From Miltoncostaea sp963703045 (GTDB lineage: Bacteria > Actinomycetota > Thermoleophilia > Miltoncostaeales > Miltoncostaeaceae), in assembly GCA_963703045.1 (NCBI GenBank), contig OY969782.1:124001-188000 (forward strand): a stretch of 64,000 nt of DNA, read 5' to 3'. This document shows, piece after piece, positions 42,497 through 51,045 of the stretch. The position numbers and the translations under genes were made by a program. Within the stretch, counting starts at the first letter, position 1, and every line of letters begins with the position of its first letter. The notes below the pieces were generated by a model. The model worked only from the letters and a program-made list of their open reading frames with translations. It was not told the DNA's origin and ran no database searches.

Positions 42497-44734
42497 ATGT
42501 CGATTCACACACCCTTCGCGGGAGAGCCGCCCCTGCACGAGCCGCGTGGCGGCGGATGCGCGGCGGCCGCCTGGGCGCTGACCGTCCTCGCCCTCGGCGC
42601 CTTCGCGCACGTCTCCACCGGTTCGGCGGTCGCGGCCCCGCTCGCGGCGCCGGCCCCGCGCAGCGACTCCCTGCTGGTCGAGGTGGACCCGGCCGCGAGC
42701 ACGTCCGAGCGCGCCGAGGTGCGCCGCGCCCTCGGCGCCGACGGCGTGCGGCGCCTCGTCTCGGACTGGCGGGCGTACGAGCTGCCGGGCGAGGTGACCC
42801 TCGCGCAGGCGCGCCGGCTGCTGGCGGGCGAGCCCGCCGTGCTCTCGGTGCACCTCGACGCCCGGCTGCGGGCGCTCGAGACGCCCGACGACACCTACTT
42901 CTCCTCGCAGTGGGCCCCTCCGGTCGTCCACGCGCCCGAGGGGTGGGACGTCTCCGGGTCGGCGGCGCCGGTGGTGGTGGCCGTGATCGACACCGGGGTG
43001 CAGACCGCGCACCCCGACCTCGCGGGGCGCCTGTGGCAGAACCCCGGCGAGGTCGCCGGCAACGGTGTCGACGACGACGCCAACGGCCGCGTCAACGATG
43101 TGTCCGGCTGGAACTTCTACGACGACACGAACGTCCTGTTCAACCCGGCCGACGGGGACAGCCACGGGACCCACGTGGCGGGGACGATCGCCGCCCGGCG
43201 GGGCAACGCGACGGGGATCGCGGGTATCGCGGACAACGCCCGGATCATGCCGCTGAAGTTCCTGAAGCCCGACGGCGGCTACACGTCCGACGCCATCACG
43301 GCCATCGAGTACGCGGTCGCCGAGGGCGCGACGATCATCAACGCCTCGTGGGGCGGAGAGGTCTACTCGCAGCCCCTCTGCGACGCGATCGCCCTCGCGG
43401 GCGACGCGGGGGTGCTGTTCGTCGTGGCCGCCGGCAACGGCGGGGCGGACGGCAGCGGCGACGACAACGACACCGGTCCCTCGTGGCCGTCGAACTGCCC
43501 GGCGCCGAACGTGCTGTCGGTCGCGGCGACCACGCCCGCCGACGAGCTGGCCGCGTTCTCCAACTTCGGCGCGTCGTCGGTCAACATCGGTGCCCCCGGC
43601 GCGAACGTCCTCAGCACCGTGCCGAGCCTCACCTACGGCTACAAGTCGGGCACGTCGATGGCCGCGCCGCACGTCGCGGGCGTGGCCGCGGTGGTGAGCG
43701 GCATGCACCCCGGTCTGGTCACCGCGCAGCTCAGGGCCGCCCTGATGTCCGGCGGGCAGCCCGCCGCCGCGCTGTCGGGCAGGACGGTCTCGGGACGCCG
43801 CATCGACCTGGTGGGGGCGCTGGCCGCGGCCGGCACCGTGTTCGCGCCGGACACCACCCCGCCGGACCCGTTCGCCGTGGTCTCGCCGGCGGACGGCTTC
43901 GGCACGATCGCCCCGTCCGGGCCGACCTTCACCTGGGCGCCGTCGTCCGACGGTCAGAGCGGCATCACCGCCTACCGGCTGGCGGTCAACGGCGTCGTGG
44001 TCGCCTCGGTCGGCCCCGGGGCCCGCTCGGCGACGCCGCCGGCCCTGTCCGAGGGCGTCCACACGTGGACCGTCACGGCCGTGGACGGCAGCGGCAACAC
44101 GCGCACGACGGCCCCGCGCGTGCTCACGATCGACCGCACGGCGCCGAGCGCCCCGCAGGTCCAGCCCGTGGGGCCGGGCGGACGGGCGGCCGGGCCGATG
44201 GTGCCGTTGTCGTGGTCCGCGGCGCATGACGCCGTGACGGGCGTCGCCGGCTACCGGGTCGTCGTCGACGGGGTCCCGGTCGCGTCGGTCCCCGCCCCCG
44301 GACTGACGGCGCGGGTGAGGATGTCCCCGGGTGTCCACACGTGGCGGGTGGTCGCGGTGGACGGCCTCGGCAACGAGGCCGCGAGCGCCGAGCGCGGCCT
44401 CATCGTGGGCGGGGCGGCCGCCACCCCCCGTCGCTCGCGCCCGCTCGCGTCGCGGCTGCTGTTGAGCGTCCCGCGCCGGCTCGCGCCGGGCGCCGCGCCG
44501 CGGCTGCGCGTGACCGTGCCCCGCGCGATGCGCGTCACGGTGAGCGTGCGGCGGGCCGGACGGGCCGCGGCCAGCGCCCGCTTCCGCGTCACGGCCCGCC
44601 GGGGCGCGTCGACGATCCGCTTCCCCGCGAAGGTCCGCCGCCGGATGGGCTCGCCGGGCACCTACGTCGTCTCGGCTGCGGGCGCCGCGCGCCTGCGCGC
44701 GAGCGTGCGGGTCACGATCGGCCCGCGCCGCTAG
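42497..44734 (+). CDS. Secreted subtilisin-like serine protease (S8)
   Basis: 745 residues. A signal-anchor/signal peptide (about 25-50, ending SAVAAPLAAPAP) precedes an inhibitor-I9-like propeptide (about 55-130). The subtilase domain has the triad Asp165 (AVIDTGVQ), His223 (SHGTHVAGT) and Ser387 (SGTSMAAPHVAG). Two Ig/FnIII-like beta domains follow (about 455-640, each with VHTWTV/VHTWRVVAVDG). The C-terminal Arg/Ala-rich beta domain ends TIGPRR; it may bind the cell surface. The start follows AAGGAGG by 12 nt; ATG 42473 upstream lacks a ribosome site. An extracellular peptidase for protein scavenging is likely. Confidence 0.9.
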   Translation: MSIHTPFAGEPPLHEPRGGGCAAAAWALTVLALGAFAHVSTGSAVAAPLAAPAPRSDSLLVEVDPAASTSERAEVRRALGADGVRRLVSDWRAYELPGEVTLAQARRLLAGEPAVLSVHLDARLRALETPDDTYFSSQWAPPVVHAPEGWDVSGSAAPVVVAVIDTGVQTAHPDLAGRLWQNPGEVAGNGVDDDANGRVNDVSGWNFYDDTNVLFNPADGDSHGTHVAGTIAARRGNATGIAGIADNARIMPLKFLKPDGGYTSDAITAIEYAVAEGATIINASWGGEVYSQPLCDAIALAGDAGVLFVVAAGNGGADGSGDDNDTGPSWPSNCPAPNVLSVAATTPADELAAFSNFGASSVNIGAPGANVLSTVPSLTYGYKSGTSMAAPHVAGVAAVVSGMHPGLVTAQLRAALMSGGQPAAALSGRTVSGRRIDLVGALAAAGTVFAPDTTPPDPFAVVSPADGFGTIAPSGPTFTWAPSSDGQSGITAYRLAVNGVVVASVGPGARSATPPALSEGVHTWTVTAVDGSGNTRTTAPRVLTIDRTAPSAPQVQPVGPGGRAAGPMVPLSWSAAHDAVTGVAGYRVVVDGVPVASVPAPGLTARVRMSPGVHTWRVVAVDGLGNEAASAERGLIVGGAAATPRRSRPLASRLLLSVPRRLAPGAAPRLRVTVPRAMRVTVSVRRAGRAAASARFRVTARRGASTIRFPAKVRRRMGSPGTYVVSAAGAARLRASVRVTIGPRR

Positions 44735-44738
44735 GGGG

Positions 44739-45359
44739 TCAGCCCACCCGCCAGCCGACGTCCAGCCCGTCGCCGTGCACGATCGCGTAGACCGGTCGCG
44801 CGCGGTGCGGATGGAAGACGATCGAGAAGAGCTCGCCCTCGGAGAGCGCCAGCTCCTGCGGCAGGCGCCGGAAGCTGACCGACCGGTGCCCGCCCCGCCC
44901 GTCGGCGAACACCGCCTCGTAGCGCAGGCCCATCCAGCCGCGCTCCAGCCGTGGACGCCCGACGCAGCGCCCCCCGATCATGGCCGGGAACGTCTCCCCG
45001 CATGCCGGGCAGGCGAGGTCAACGGTGCGGCCGCCCGCGTCGGCGGTGCGGCACCGGCTGGCACAGCTCGGGCAGGGCAGCGAGCGCATCGGGGGCCCGG
45101 GGGGGCGCGGGGCGGCGGGCCGGCGGCGCAGGTCGTAGCGCTTCCGGCGCTGCGGGTCGCCGAGCACCTCCCAGGCGGCGTTGGCCCGCTTGGTGATCTC
45201 CAGCGCCCGCTCCCGCTGGGCCTCGTCGCGGAAGCGGTCGGGGTGGAAGGCGGTCATGAGGAACCGCCAGGCGGCACGCACGTCGTCCGCGCCGGCGTCG
45301 GGTGCCACGTCGAGCGTGGCGTAGTGGTCGTCGAGGTCGCTCACCGGCCCGTGGAGCAT
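44739..45359 (-). CDS. J-domain protein with zinc-finger-like cysteines
   Basis: The 206-residue protein has an N-terminal J-domain: LDDHYATLDVAPDAGADDVRAAWR, then the Hsp70-activating HPD in MTAFHPDRFRDEAQ, and AWEVLGDPQRRKRYDL. Two Cys pairs follow (CPSCASRC and CPACGETF), then a beta-rich C-terminal domain. It is probably a DnaK co-chaperone of specialised role. ATG 45359 or GTG 45344 could start it; neither has a clear signal. It is divergent from the HTH gene at 45403. Confidence 0.75.
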   Translation of the reverse strand: MLHGPVSDLDDHYATLDVAPDAGADDVRAAWRFLMTAFHPDRFRDEAQRERALEITKRANAAWEVLGDPQRRKRYDLRRRPAAPRPPGPPMRSLPCPSCASRCRTADAGGRTVDLACPACGETFPAMIGGRCVGRPRLERGWMGLRYEAVFADGRGGHRSVSFRRLPQELALSEGELFSIVFHPHRARPVYAIVHGDGLDVGWRVG

Positions 45360-45390
45360 GACGGATCGCGCATCGTGAGCCCCACCCGCG

Positions 45391-45396
45391 TAGGCT
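45391..45396 (+). promoter_or_regulatory. -10 element TAGGCT for leaderless start at 45403
   Basis: TAGGCT lies 6 nt before GTG 45403, in the 43-bp space divergent from the J-domain gene. Confidence 0.55.
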
Positions 45397-45402
45397 GCAC
45401 CG

Positions 45403-45816
45403 GTGGAGGAACGGCCGTCCATCGGTGCGCGTCTCCGCGAGGCGCGCCTGCGCCAGGGGCGCGAGATCGCCGAATGCGCCGACGCGACCCGTATCCGCGA
45501 GCGCTACCTGGTCGCGATCGAGGACGGACGCTTCGAGTCGCTGCCCGACCCCGCCTACGTCAACGGCTTCGTCCGGGCGTACGCCGACCTGCTCGGCGTA
45601 CGCGTCGAGGGGCCCATCCGCGAGCTGCCCACGAACGCGCCGGTGCCCGCCGGTCGCGGCCGGGTGCGCCCCGTGAGCCTGAGCGCCACCCGCATCACCG
45701 CGCGCGGGGTGGGGGCGCGGCCGCCGGTCTGGCGCCGCGGGGGCGTCGTGGCCGCGACGCTGGCGGTGGTCGCGGTCGCGCTGGCGGCCTGGGCGGGGGT
45801 GATCCCGACCCCGTGA
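45403..45816 (+). CDS. RodZ-like helix-turn-helix membrane protein (short)
   Basis: The 137-residue protein has an N-terminal HTH_25 domain (about 5-70: SIGARLREARLRQGREIAE, IRERYLVAIEDGRFESLPDP, YVNGFVRAYADLLGV), a basic linker and one C-terminal hydrophobic helix (about 112-131, VVAATLAVVAVALAAWAGVI). This is the RodZ arrangement without the periplasmic beta domain. RodZ ties MreB to the cell wall; no mreB is in the window, so the role is open. Its stop overlaps the prfC-like gene by 4 bp. Confidence 0.75.
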   Translation: MEERPSIGARLREARLRQGREIAECADATRIRERYLVAIEDGRFESLPDPAYVNGFVRAYADLLGVRVEGPIRELPTNAPVPAGRGRVRPVSLSATRITARGVGARPPVWRRGGVVAATLAVVAVALAAWAGVIPTP

Positions 45817-47384
45817 GCGACGGCCGCGCGGTCGCCGAGGCCGCCAGGAGGCGGACCTTCGCGATCATCTCCCACCCGGACGCCGGCAAGACCACCCTGA
45901 CCGAGAAGCTGCTGCTGTACGGCGGCGCGATCGGCCTGGCCGGCGCCGTGCGCGCCAAGGGCGGCGGCGGGCACTCGCGATCGGACTGGATGGAGATCGA
46001 GCGCAGCCGCGGCATCTCGGTCACGTCAACGGCCCTGCGGTTCGAGCACCGCGGGCGCGTGCTCAACCTGCTCGACACACCGGGCCACCGGGACTTCTCG
46101 GAGGACACCTACCGGGTGCTCACGGCGACCGACACCGCGGTGATGGTGATCGACGCCGCCAAGGGGCTCGAGCCGCAGACCCTCAAGCTGTTCCAGGTCT
46201 GCCGCACCCGCGGCACGCCGATCATCACGTTCGTCAACAAGCTCGACCGCCCGGCCCGCGACGTCATCGGGCTGCTCGACGAGATCGAGCGTGAGATCGG
46301 ACTGCGCGCCACGCCGGTCACCTGGCCGATCCTCGACCACGGGCGGTTCCTCGGCATCGTGGACCGCCGCGACCGGACCGTCACCCCCTACGACCGGCCG
46401 GTCCACGGCGCCACGGCGGAGGAGCGCGCGCCGGTCCCCCTCGACGACGCCGATCTGCCCGCCGAGGTGCGCCGGGCGCTCGAGGACGACCTCGCGCTGC
46501 TCTCCGGGGTGGGCGCCGACCACGACGCCGCCGACTTCGCCGCCGGCCGCTCGACGCCGGTCTTCTGCGGCTCGGCCCTCGGCAACTGCGGCGTGCGCCA
46601 GCTGCTCGAGGCCGTCGAGGACATCGGCATGCCGCCGGCGGCGTGGACGACCCTCGACGGGGGCGCCCGCGCCCTCGACGAGCCCTTCTGCGCGGTGGTC
46701 TTCAAGGTGCAGGCCAACACCGACCCCCGCCACCGCGACCGCATCGCCTACCTGCGCATCTGCTCGGGCCGGTTCGAGCGCGGGCTGACCTCGCGCCACG
46801 AGCGCACCGGGCGGCCGATCGGGCTCGGTCACGCCCACCAGCCGTTCGGCCGGGACCGGATCGCCGTCGAGGAGGCCTTCCCCGGCGACGTGATCGGCCT
46901 CGTCAACGCGTCGGGCCTGCGCCCGGGCGACGTCATCCACGACGGGGCGCCCGTGCGCTTCGCGCCGATGCCCCGGTTCGCGCCCGAGCACTTCGCGGTG
47001 GCCCGGAGCCGTGACTCGCGCCGGTACAAGCAGTTCCGGCGTGGCCTCGGCGAGCTCGACGAGGAGGGCGTCGTGCAGGTGCTGCGACGTCCCGACCGCG
47101 GCGACCAGGCCCCGGTGCTGGCCGCGGTGGGACCGATGCAGCTCGAGGTCGCGAAGGCGCGTCTGGAGGGCGAGTTCGGCGCGCCCGTCGAGATCGACCC
47201 GCCGCGCACGATGGTCGCCCGCGAGACCGACGACGACGGCTCGCGGGTGCTGACGCGCATCGGCGTCGAGGTGCTCGAGCGGGGCAGCGGCGAGCGGGTG
47301 GCGCTGTTCCGGTCGTCGTTCCACCTGGACGGTGTGGCGCGCGACTACCCCGACGTCCGGCTCGAGCGGCTGCTGGCCGGGTGA
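45813..47384 (+). CDS. prfC: Peptide chain release factor 3
   Basis: RF3 is the GTPase that removes RF1/RF2 from the ribosome. The 523 residues have G1 IISHPDAGKTTLTEKLLLYGG (P-loop HPDAGKTT), the switch region RSDWMEIERSRGISVTSTA, G3 LLDTPGHRDFSEDTYR, and G4 FVNKLDRPARD. The later domains include VVFKVQANTDPRHRDRIAYLRICSG (in parts), SRRYKQFRRGLGELDEEGVVQVLR and PMQLEVAKARLEGEFG, characteristic of RF3 rather than EF-G. RF3 is patchily present in bacteria. GTG start coupled to the HTH gene. Confidence 0.93.
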   Translation: MSDGRAVAEAARRRTFAIISHPDAGKTTLTEKLLLYGGAIGLAGAVRAKGGGGHSRSDWMEIERSRGISVTSTALRFEHRGRVLNLLDTPGHRDFSEDTYRVLTATDTAVMVIDAAKGLEPQTLKLFQVCRTRGTPIITFVNKLDRPARDVIGLLDEIEREIGLRATPVTWPILDHGRFLGIVDRRDRTVTPYDRPVHGATAEERAPVPLDDADLPAEVRRALEDDLALLSGVGADHDAADFAAGRSTPVFCGSALGNCGVRQLLEAVEDIGMPPAAWTTLDGGARALDEPFCAVVFKVQANTDPRHRDRIAYLRICSGRFERGLTSRHERTGRPIGLGHAHQPFGRDRIAVEEAFPGDVIGLVNASGLRPGDVIHDGAPVRFAPMPRFAPEHFAVARSRDSRRYKQFRRGLGELDEEGVVQVLRRPDRGDQAPVLAAVGPMQLEVAKARLEGEFGAPVEIDPPRTMVARETDDDGSRVLTRIGVEVLERGSGERVALFRSSFHLDGVARDYPDVRLERLLAG

Positions 47385-48077
47385 GCCGCCCCGGGGACGG
47401 CCCGGGACGCGGGCGCGTCGCGTCGGACGCCGACGGGATCGTCGCGTACTTCGACCGGCGCCACGGTGACTACGACCGGCAGCTCCTGCTCGAGCGCCGG
47501 GCACTGCGGACGGCCGCCGCGTTCGCGCACCCGCTCGCGGGGCTGCGGGTGATCGACCTCGCCTCCGGCACCGGCGCCCTCGCGGCGGCCCTGCTCGCGC
47601 TGCCCTCCCCGCCGTCGTCTCTGACGGCGGTCGAACGCCGCGCCGAACATGCTGGAGCGCGCGCGCCGGCGGCTCGGCGCCGCGGCGACGGTCGTGGTGG
47701 CCGACGCGCGGGCCGTCCCGCTGCCCGACGGGGGGGCCGACGTGGTGACGGTCGGATACCTGCTGCACCTGATCGACGCGGGGGCGCGCGCGGAGGTGCT
47801 CGCCGAGGCCCATCGTCTGCTGCGCCCCGGCGGGATGCTCGTGGCGGTGGTCCACGGGTCGCCCACCGGCCGGGCGGGGCGCGCCTACCGGGGCGTCTGG
47901 GGCCTGCTCAGCCGGGCCCTCCCGCGCGCGGTGATCGGCGGCGGTCCGATGGTCAACCTGGCACCGGTCGTCGCGGCGGCGGGCTTCGACGTCGAGGTGT
48001 CCCGTCGCGTGCCCGGCCTGTACTGGAGTCAGGTCGTGCGGGCCCGCCGGGCCGAGAGGGCGCGAGCCCAGCGGTAG
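47381..48077 (+). CDS. SAM-dependent methyltransferase with one-base frameshift
   Basis: Class I methyltransferase of about 231 residues after correction. The SAM site is VIDLASGTGALAAALL. The frame then breaks at 47634-47635, where GTCGAAC contains one extra A; without it the sequence reads LTAVDAAPNMLERARRRLG, the normal motif II. It continues VVVADARAVPLPDGGADVV, GYLLHLIDAG and EAHRLLRPGGMLVAV, the UbiE/type 11 pattern. The substrate is unknown. It overlaps the prfC stop by GTGA, and its end overlaps the convergent oxidoreductase by 49 bp. Confidence 0.8.
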
Positions 48078-49462
48078 CGGCCGTAGGCGGCGGCCTCGGC
48101 CGGCAGGTTGGGCAGCGTCCGCCGGGCGAAGTCGTCGGCGACGGCGCCGATCGCCCCGGCGAGGGTCGGGTACGCGTGAACCATGCGCTGGATGCGCAGC
48201 AGCGAGACGCCCCGGTCGACGGCGAACGTCAGCAGGGGGAGCAGCTCGGACGCCCGCGGCCCGACGACCGTCGCCGCGACGACGCGGCCGGTCAGGCGCA
48301 CCGCCGACACGGCGACGAAGCCCCGCTCGATGCCGTCGGTGAGGCCGCGGTCGGTGTCGGCGAGCTCCACCCGGAGCTCGACGAGCGCCCGCGGGTGGCA
48401 CCGCGCCGCGCGCTCGTCGGCGCCCGGCCCCACCCACGCCACCTCGGGGTCGCTGAACACCGCCGACGGGATCGCGGGCGGGCGGCCGAGACGCGGGATC
48501 CAGGGGAGGGCGATGGCCTGGACGATCCGTCGCCCGTGGGCGTTGGCCGCGTGCGTCTGGTGCGCATGCGGCGTGACGTCGCCGACCGCCCACACCCCGG
48601 GGGCCGACGTCCGCCCCCAGTCGTCCACCCGCACGCCGTCCGGCCCGGTCGCGACGGCCGTCGCGACCGCCTCGACGTTGGGCGCGCGCCCGATCGCCAT
48701 CAGCACGGCATCGACCCCGGCGAGCGGGCGCACCCCGTCCCCGTCCCGCAGCAGCAGGTCACCGCCCGGCGCCACCCCCTCGACGGAGCAGCGCATGCGG
48801 ACCGTGACCCCCTGCTCTGCCAGCGCGGCCGCCAGCACCTCGGACGCGGTCGCATCCGCGATCGGCAGCACCCGGTCGGCGACGTCGATGAGGGTCACCC
48901 GCGTGCCGATGCGGGCGAAGGCGCACGCCATCTCGACCCCGATGGGCCCCGCGCCGACGATCGCCAGGTGACCGGGGGCGCGCGCCAGCTCGAAGATCGA
49001 CGCGTTGGTGAGCACGCGGGCCGGGTCGAGCCCCGGCACCGTCACCGTGCGCGGCCGCGAGCCGGTCGCGATGACGACGTGCGGCGCGGTCAGCTCGCGC
49101 GACGCTCCGCCGGGCGCGCTCACCACGACCCGGCGGCCGGGGAGCAGCTCGGCCCGGCCCCGCACCAGCTCGATCCCGTCCATCCGCGAGAGCTCCTCGT
49201 CCTCGCGGGCGGCCAGGCCGTCACGGGTGGCCCGCACGGCCTCCAGCAGGCGCTCCGGCGCGGCCCGCATGCGCGGGTCGCGCGCGAGGTGGATGAGCCG
49301 CTTGGACGGGATGCACCCCACGTTGGTGCAGTCGCCCCCGATCCGCTCCGCCTCGATCAGCGCCACCCGGCGCCCGAGCGCGGCCAGCCCGACGGCGACG
49401 GTGAGACCGCCGGAGCCGGCCCCGATGACGATCGCGTCGTGGGTGCCCTCAGAGCGCGGCAT
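48029..49462 (-). CDS. MerA/Lpd-family FAD disulfide oxidoreductase (1)
   Basis: The 477-residue class I pyridine-nucleotide-disulfide oxidoreductase has FAD motif AIVIGAGSGGLTVAVGLA, the redox pair in GGDCTNVGCIPSKRLI, the NAD motif LAIVGAGPIGVEMACAFA, and APGVWAVGDVTPHAHQTHAA. The dimer-interface motif reads VHAYPTLAGA; the catalytic His of Lpd/GR (HPT) is Tyr and the partner Glu is missing, as in mercuric-reductase-like proteins. No N-terminal metal-binding domain. It overlaps the VTT gene by 14 bp; VTT proteins and this flavoprotein type are often associated. Confidence 0.85.
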   Translation of the reverse strand: MPRSEGTHDAIVIGAGSGGLTVAVGLAALGRRVALIEAERIGGDCTNVGCIPSKRLIHLARDPRMRAAPERLLEAVRATRDGLAAREDEELSRMDGIELVRGRAELLPGRRVVVSAPGGASRELTAPHVVIATGSRPRTVTVPGLDPARVLTNASIFELARAPGHLAIVGAGPIGVEMACAFARIGTRVTLIDVADRVLPIADATASEVLAAALAEQGVTVRMRCSVEGVAPGGDLLLRDGDGVRPLAGVDAVLMAIGRAPNVEAVATAVATGPDGVRVDDWGRTSAPGVWAVGDVTPHAHQTHAANAHGRRIVQAIALPWIPRLGRPPAIPSAVFSDPEVAWVGPGADERAARCHPRALVELRVELADTDRGLTDGIERGFVAVSAVRLTGRVVAATVVGPRASELLPLLTFAVDRGVSLLRIQRMVHAYPTLAGAIGAVADDFARRTLPNLPAEAAAYGRYRWARALSARRARTT

Positions 49463-50147
49463 CGCGGCTACGCTCCCGTCTGCGCAGCACCTCGGCGACC
49501 ACCAGGCCGAGCACGAGCAGCACCCCCGAGACGATCAGGACGGCGGCGTCGATGGCGGGCACGCCCCCGTCGAAGCTCTCGAGCGAGGACCCCGCGAGCA
49601 CGAACGCCACCGTGGCCGGGGCGCTGCCGAGGGCGGTGCCCGCGAGGAACGCCACCGGATGGATGCGGGCCGCCCCCGAGAGGTAGCTGACGAGGTCGTA
49701 GGGGAGGTAGAGCAGCCGCATCACGATCACCGTCTCGAAGCTGCGCTCGCGCAGCCGGCGGGTCCAGCGCACGAGGCGCCCGTCCCCGGCCGGATCGGCG
49801 CCGGCGCCCGCGCCCAGCCAGCGGGCGACCCCGTAGGCCACCAGCGCCGAGCCGTTGCTCGCCAGCACCACGATCGCGATCCCCCCGACGGCGCCGAACA
49901 GGAAGCCGCCGGCCACGGTCAGGACGGTCGCCGAGAAGAAGAACAGCGGCCGCGCGAGGTAGACGGCGAGGAAGGCGAGCGGCCCCCACGCGTTGCCCGT
50001 GATGCCGTCCACCAGACGGGTCGCCGCCTCGGAGGGACCGACATCGGCGGCGAGCGCCCAGCCCACCGTCGCACCGACGAGGACGATCCAGGCGGCGACG
50101 GCGATCAGCCGGTGGGTGCGGCCGGGCCGGGGCGCCGCGGCCGTCAC
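49449..50147 (-). CDS. TVP38/TMEM64 (VTT/DedA-superfamily) membrane protein
   Basis: 232 residues with about six hydrophobic segments. The SNARE-associated/VTT core reads WGPLAFLAVYLARPLFFFSATVLTVAGGFLFG (in parts), FETVIVMRLLYLPYDLVSYLSGAARI with the conserved Arg, and FLAGTALGSAPATVAFVLAG. Members of this superfamily are proposed lipid scramblases or transporters. It is the middle gene of a tightly overlapped minus-strand trio (phosphotransferase, VTT, flavoprotein), which points to a membrane-lipid or membrane-redox task. Confidence 0.88.
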   Translation of the reverse strand: MTAAAPRPGRTHRLIAVAAWIVLVGATVGWALAADVGPSEAATRLVDGITGNAWGPLAFLAVYLARPLFFFSATVLTVAGGFLFGAVGGIAIVVLASNGSALVAYGVARWLGAGAGADPAGDGRLVRWTRRLRERSFETVIVMRLLYLPYDLVSYLSGAARIHPVAFLAGTALGSAPATVAFVLAGSSLESFDGGVPAIDAAVLIVSGVLLVLGLVVAEVLRRRERSRDAAL

Positions 50148-50761
50148 GGGGCCTCCAGGGTGCGGGATGCGGCGAGGGCCCGCTGGCCCACGCCCACGGC
50201 GACGGCGGCGGCGGTGATCCACATGATCTCGACCGCCCAGCCGGGGACCGCGAGGGCCAGCGCGAAGAGCACGATCGTCTCGGCCCCCTCGACGAGGCCG
50301 GGCGGCATGGTGACCGCGGTGACCTCGCCGCGGGCGGCCGCCCCGGCCCCGCGCCGCTCGAGCAGCGCGGAGAGGTACGACCACGAGATGGCGTTGACGT
50401 AGAAGGTCGCGAGCAGCGCTGCGACGGCGATCCAGCCGGCCCGGCTGTCCTGGTTGACGGCGATGCCGAGGGGGATCGCCGCGTACACGGCCACGTCGAG
50501 CATCATGTCCGCATAGGCGCCGAGCTCGGAGCCCCGCCCGCGGGCGCGGGCGATGGCGCCGTCCATGCCGTCGAGCAGGCGGTTCAGCAGCCACAGCCCG
50601 ACGGCGAGCGCCGGGGCCCCCGCCCCGGCCGCCACCGCGGCGCCGATGCCCGGCACGGCCGCCGCCGCCGTGACCGCGGTCGGGGGGACGCCGGGCGGCG
50701 TCAGGCGCACGAGCGGGGCCAGCGCGCCCCGCGTCCGCCGGCGCAACGCCCGGTCGATCAC
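50144..50761 (-). CDS. CDP-alcohol phosphatidyltransferase family protein
   Basis: The 205-residue integral membrane enzyme carries the CDP-alcohol signature in RLLDGMDGAIARARGRGSELGAYADMMLD, i.e. D-x2-DG-x2-AR-x8-G-x3-D-x3-D. The flanks are five or six hydrophobic helices. Its alcohol substrate (glycerol-P, inositol-P or other) is unknown; it differs from the PgsA-like gene at 33115. The GTG start overlaps the stop of a 22-codon leader ORF by GTGA, and the end overlaps the VTT gene by 4 bp. Confidence 0.85.
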   Translation of the reverse strand: MIDRALRRRTRGALAPLVRLTPPGVPPTAVTAAAAVPGIGAAVAAGAGAPALAVGLWLLNRLLDGMDGAIARARGRGSELGAYADMMLDVAVYAAIPLGIAVNQDSRAGWIAVAALLATFYVNAISWSYLSALLERRGAGAAARGEVTAVTMPPGLVEGAETIVLFALALAVPGWAVEIMWITAAAVAVGVGQRALAASRTLEAP

Positions 50762-50826
50762 CCGGGCCCCCTGGCGGGTACGCGCCCCTCGGGGACGTGG
50801 GGGGGCGCGACGGCGAGCGCGGGCAT
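50758..50826 (-). CDS. 22-codon leader ORF coupled to the phosphotransferase
   Basis: ATG 50826 is preceded by a near-perfect ribosome site, AGGAGG, with about 8-nt spacing. It encodes only 22 residues (MPALAVAPPHVPEGRVPARG plus two) and stops in GTGA shared with the next gene. The peptide has no recognisable domain. TACCGT at 50898-50903 on the same strand is a possible -10. It is probably a translational leader rather than a functional peptide. Confidence 0.5.
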   Translation of the reverse strand: MPALAVAPPHVPEGRVPARGPG

Positions 50827-50963
50827 CGACGGGCACCTCCTCTCGGATCCGGACGGGGACACGTGGTCGCGGCCGCCGGTCGGTCGGCCCGACCGCCACG
50901 GTAGTCGATCCGGCGGCCCGCCCCCCCGCGCCGGTCGCGCGCGGAGGATCGGCTGGACCGTCG

Positions 50964-50998
50964 CCCCGCGATCGTGGTGTGGTGTGATCGTCGCGGGG
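50964..50998. repeat. Inverted repeat upstream of the second flavoprotein gene
   Basis: CCCCGCGA (50964-50971) pairs with TCGCGGGG (50991-50998) across 19 nt that hold a further imperfect palindrome (TCGTGGTG and TGTGATCG). It lies 47 bp before GTG 51046. It could be an operator or a hairpin. The rest of the 50827-51045 gap shows nothing else recognisable. Confidence 0.45.
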
Positions 50999-51045
50999 CG
51001 CCGGCCGGGGCGGCGGCGCTCACGGATGCGGATGGGGGAGGATGG

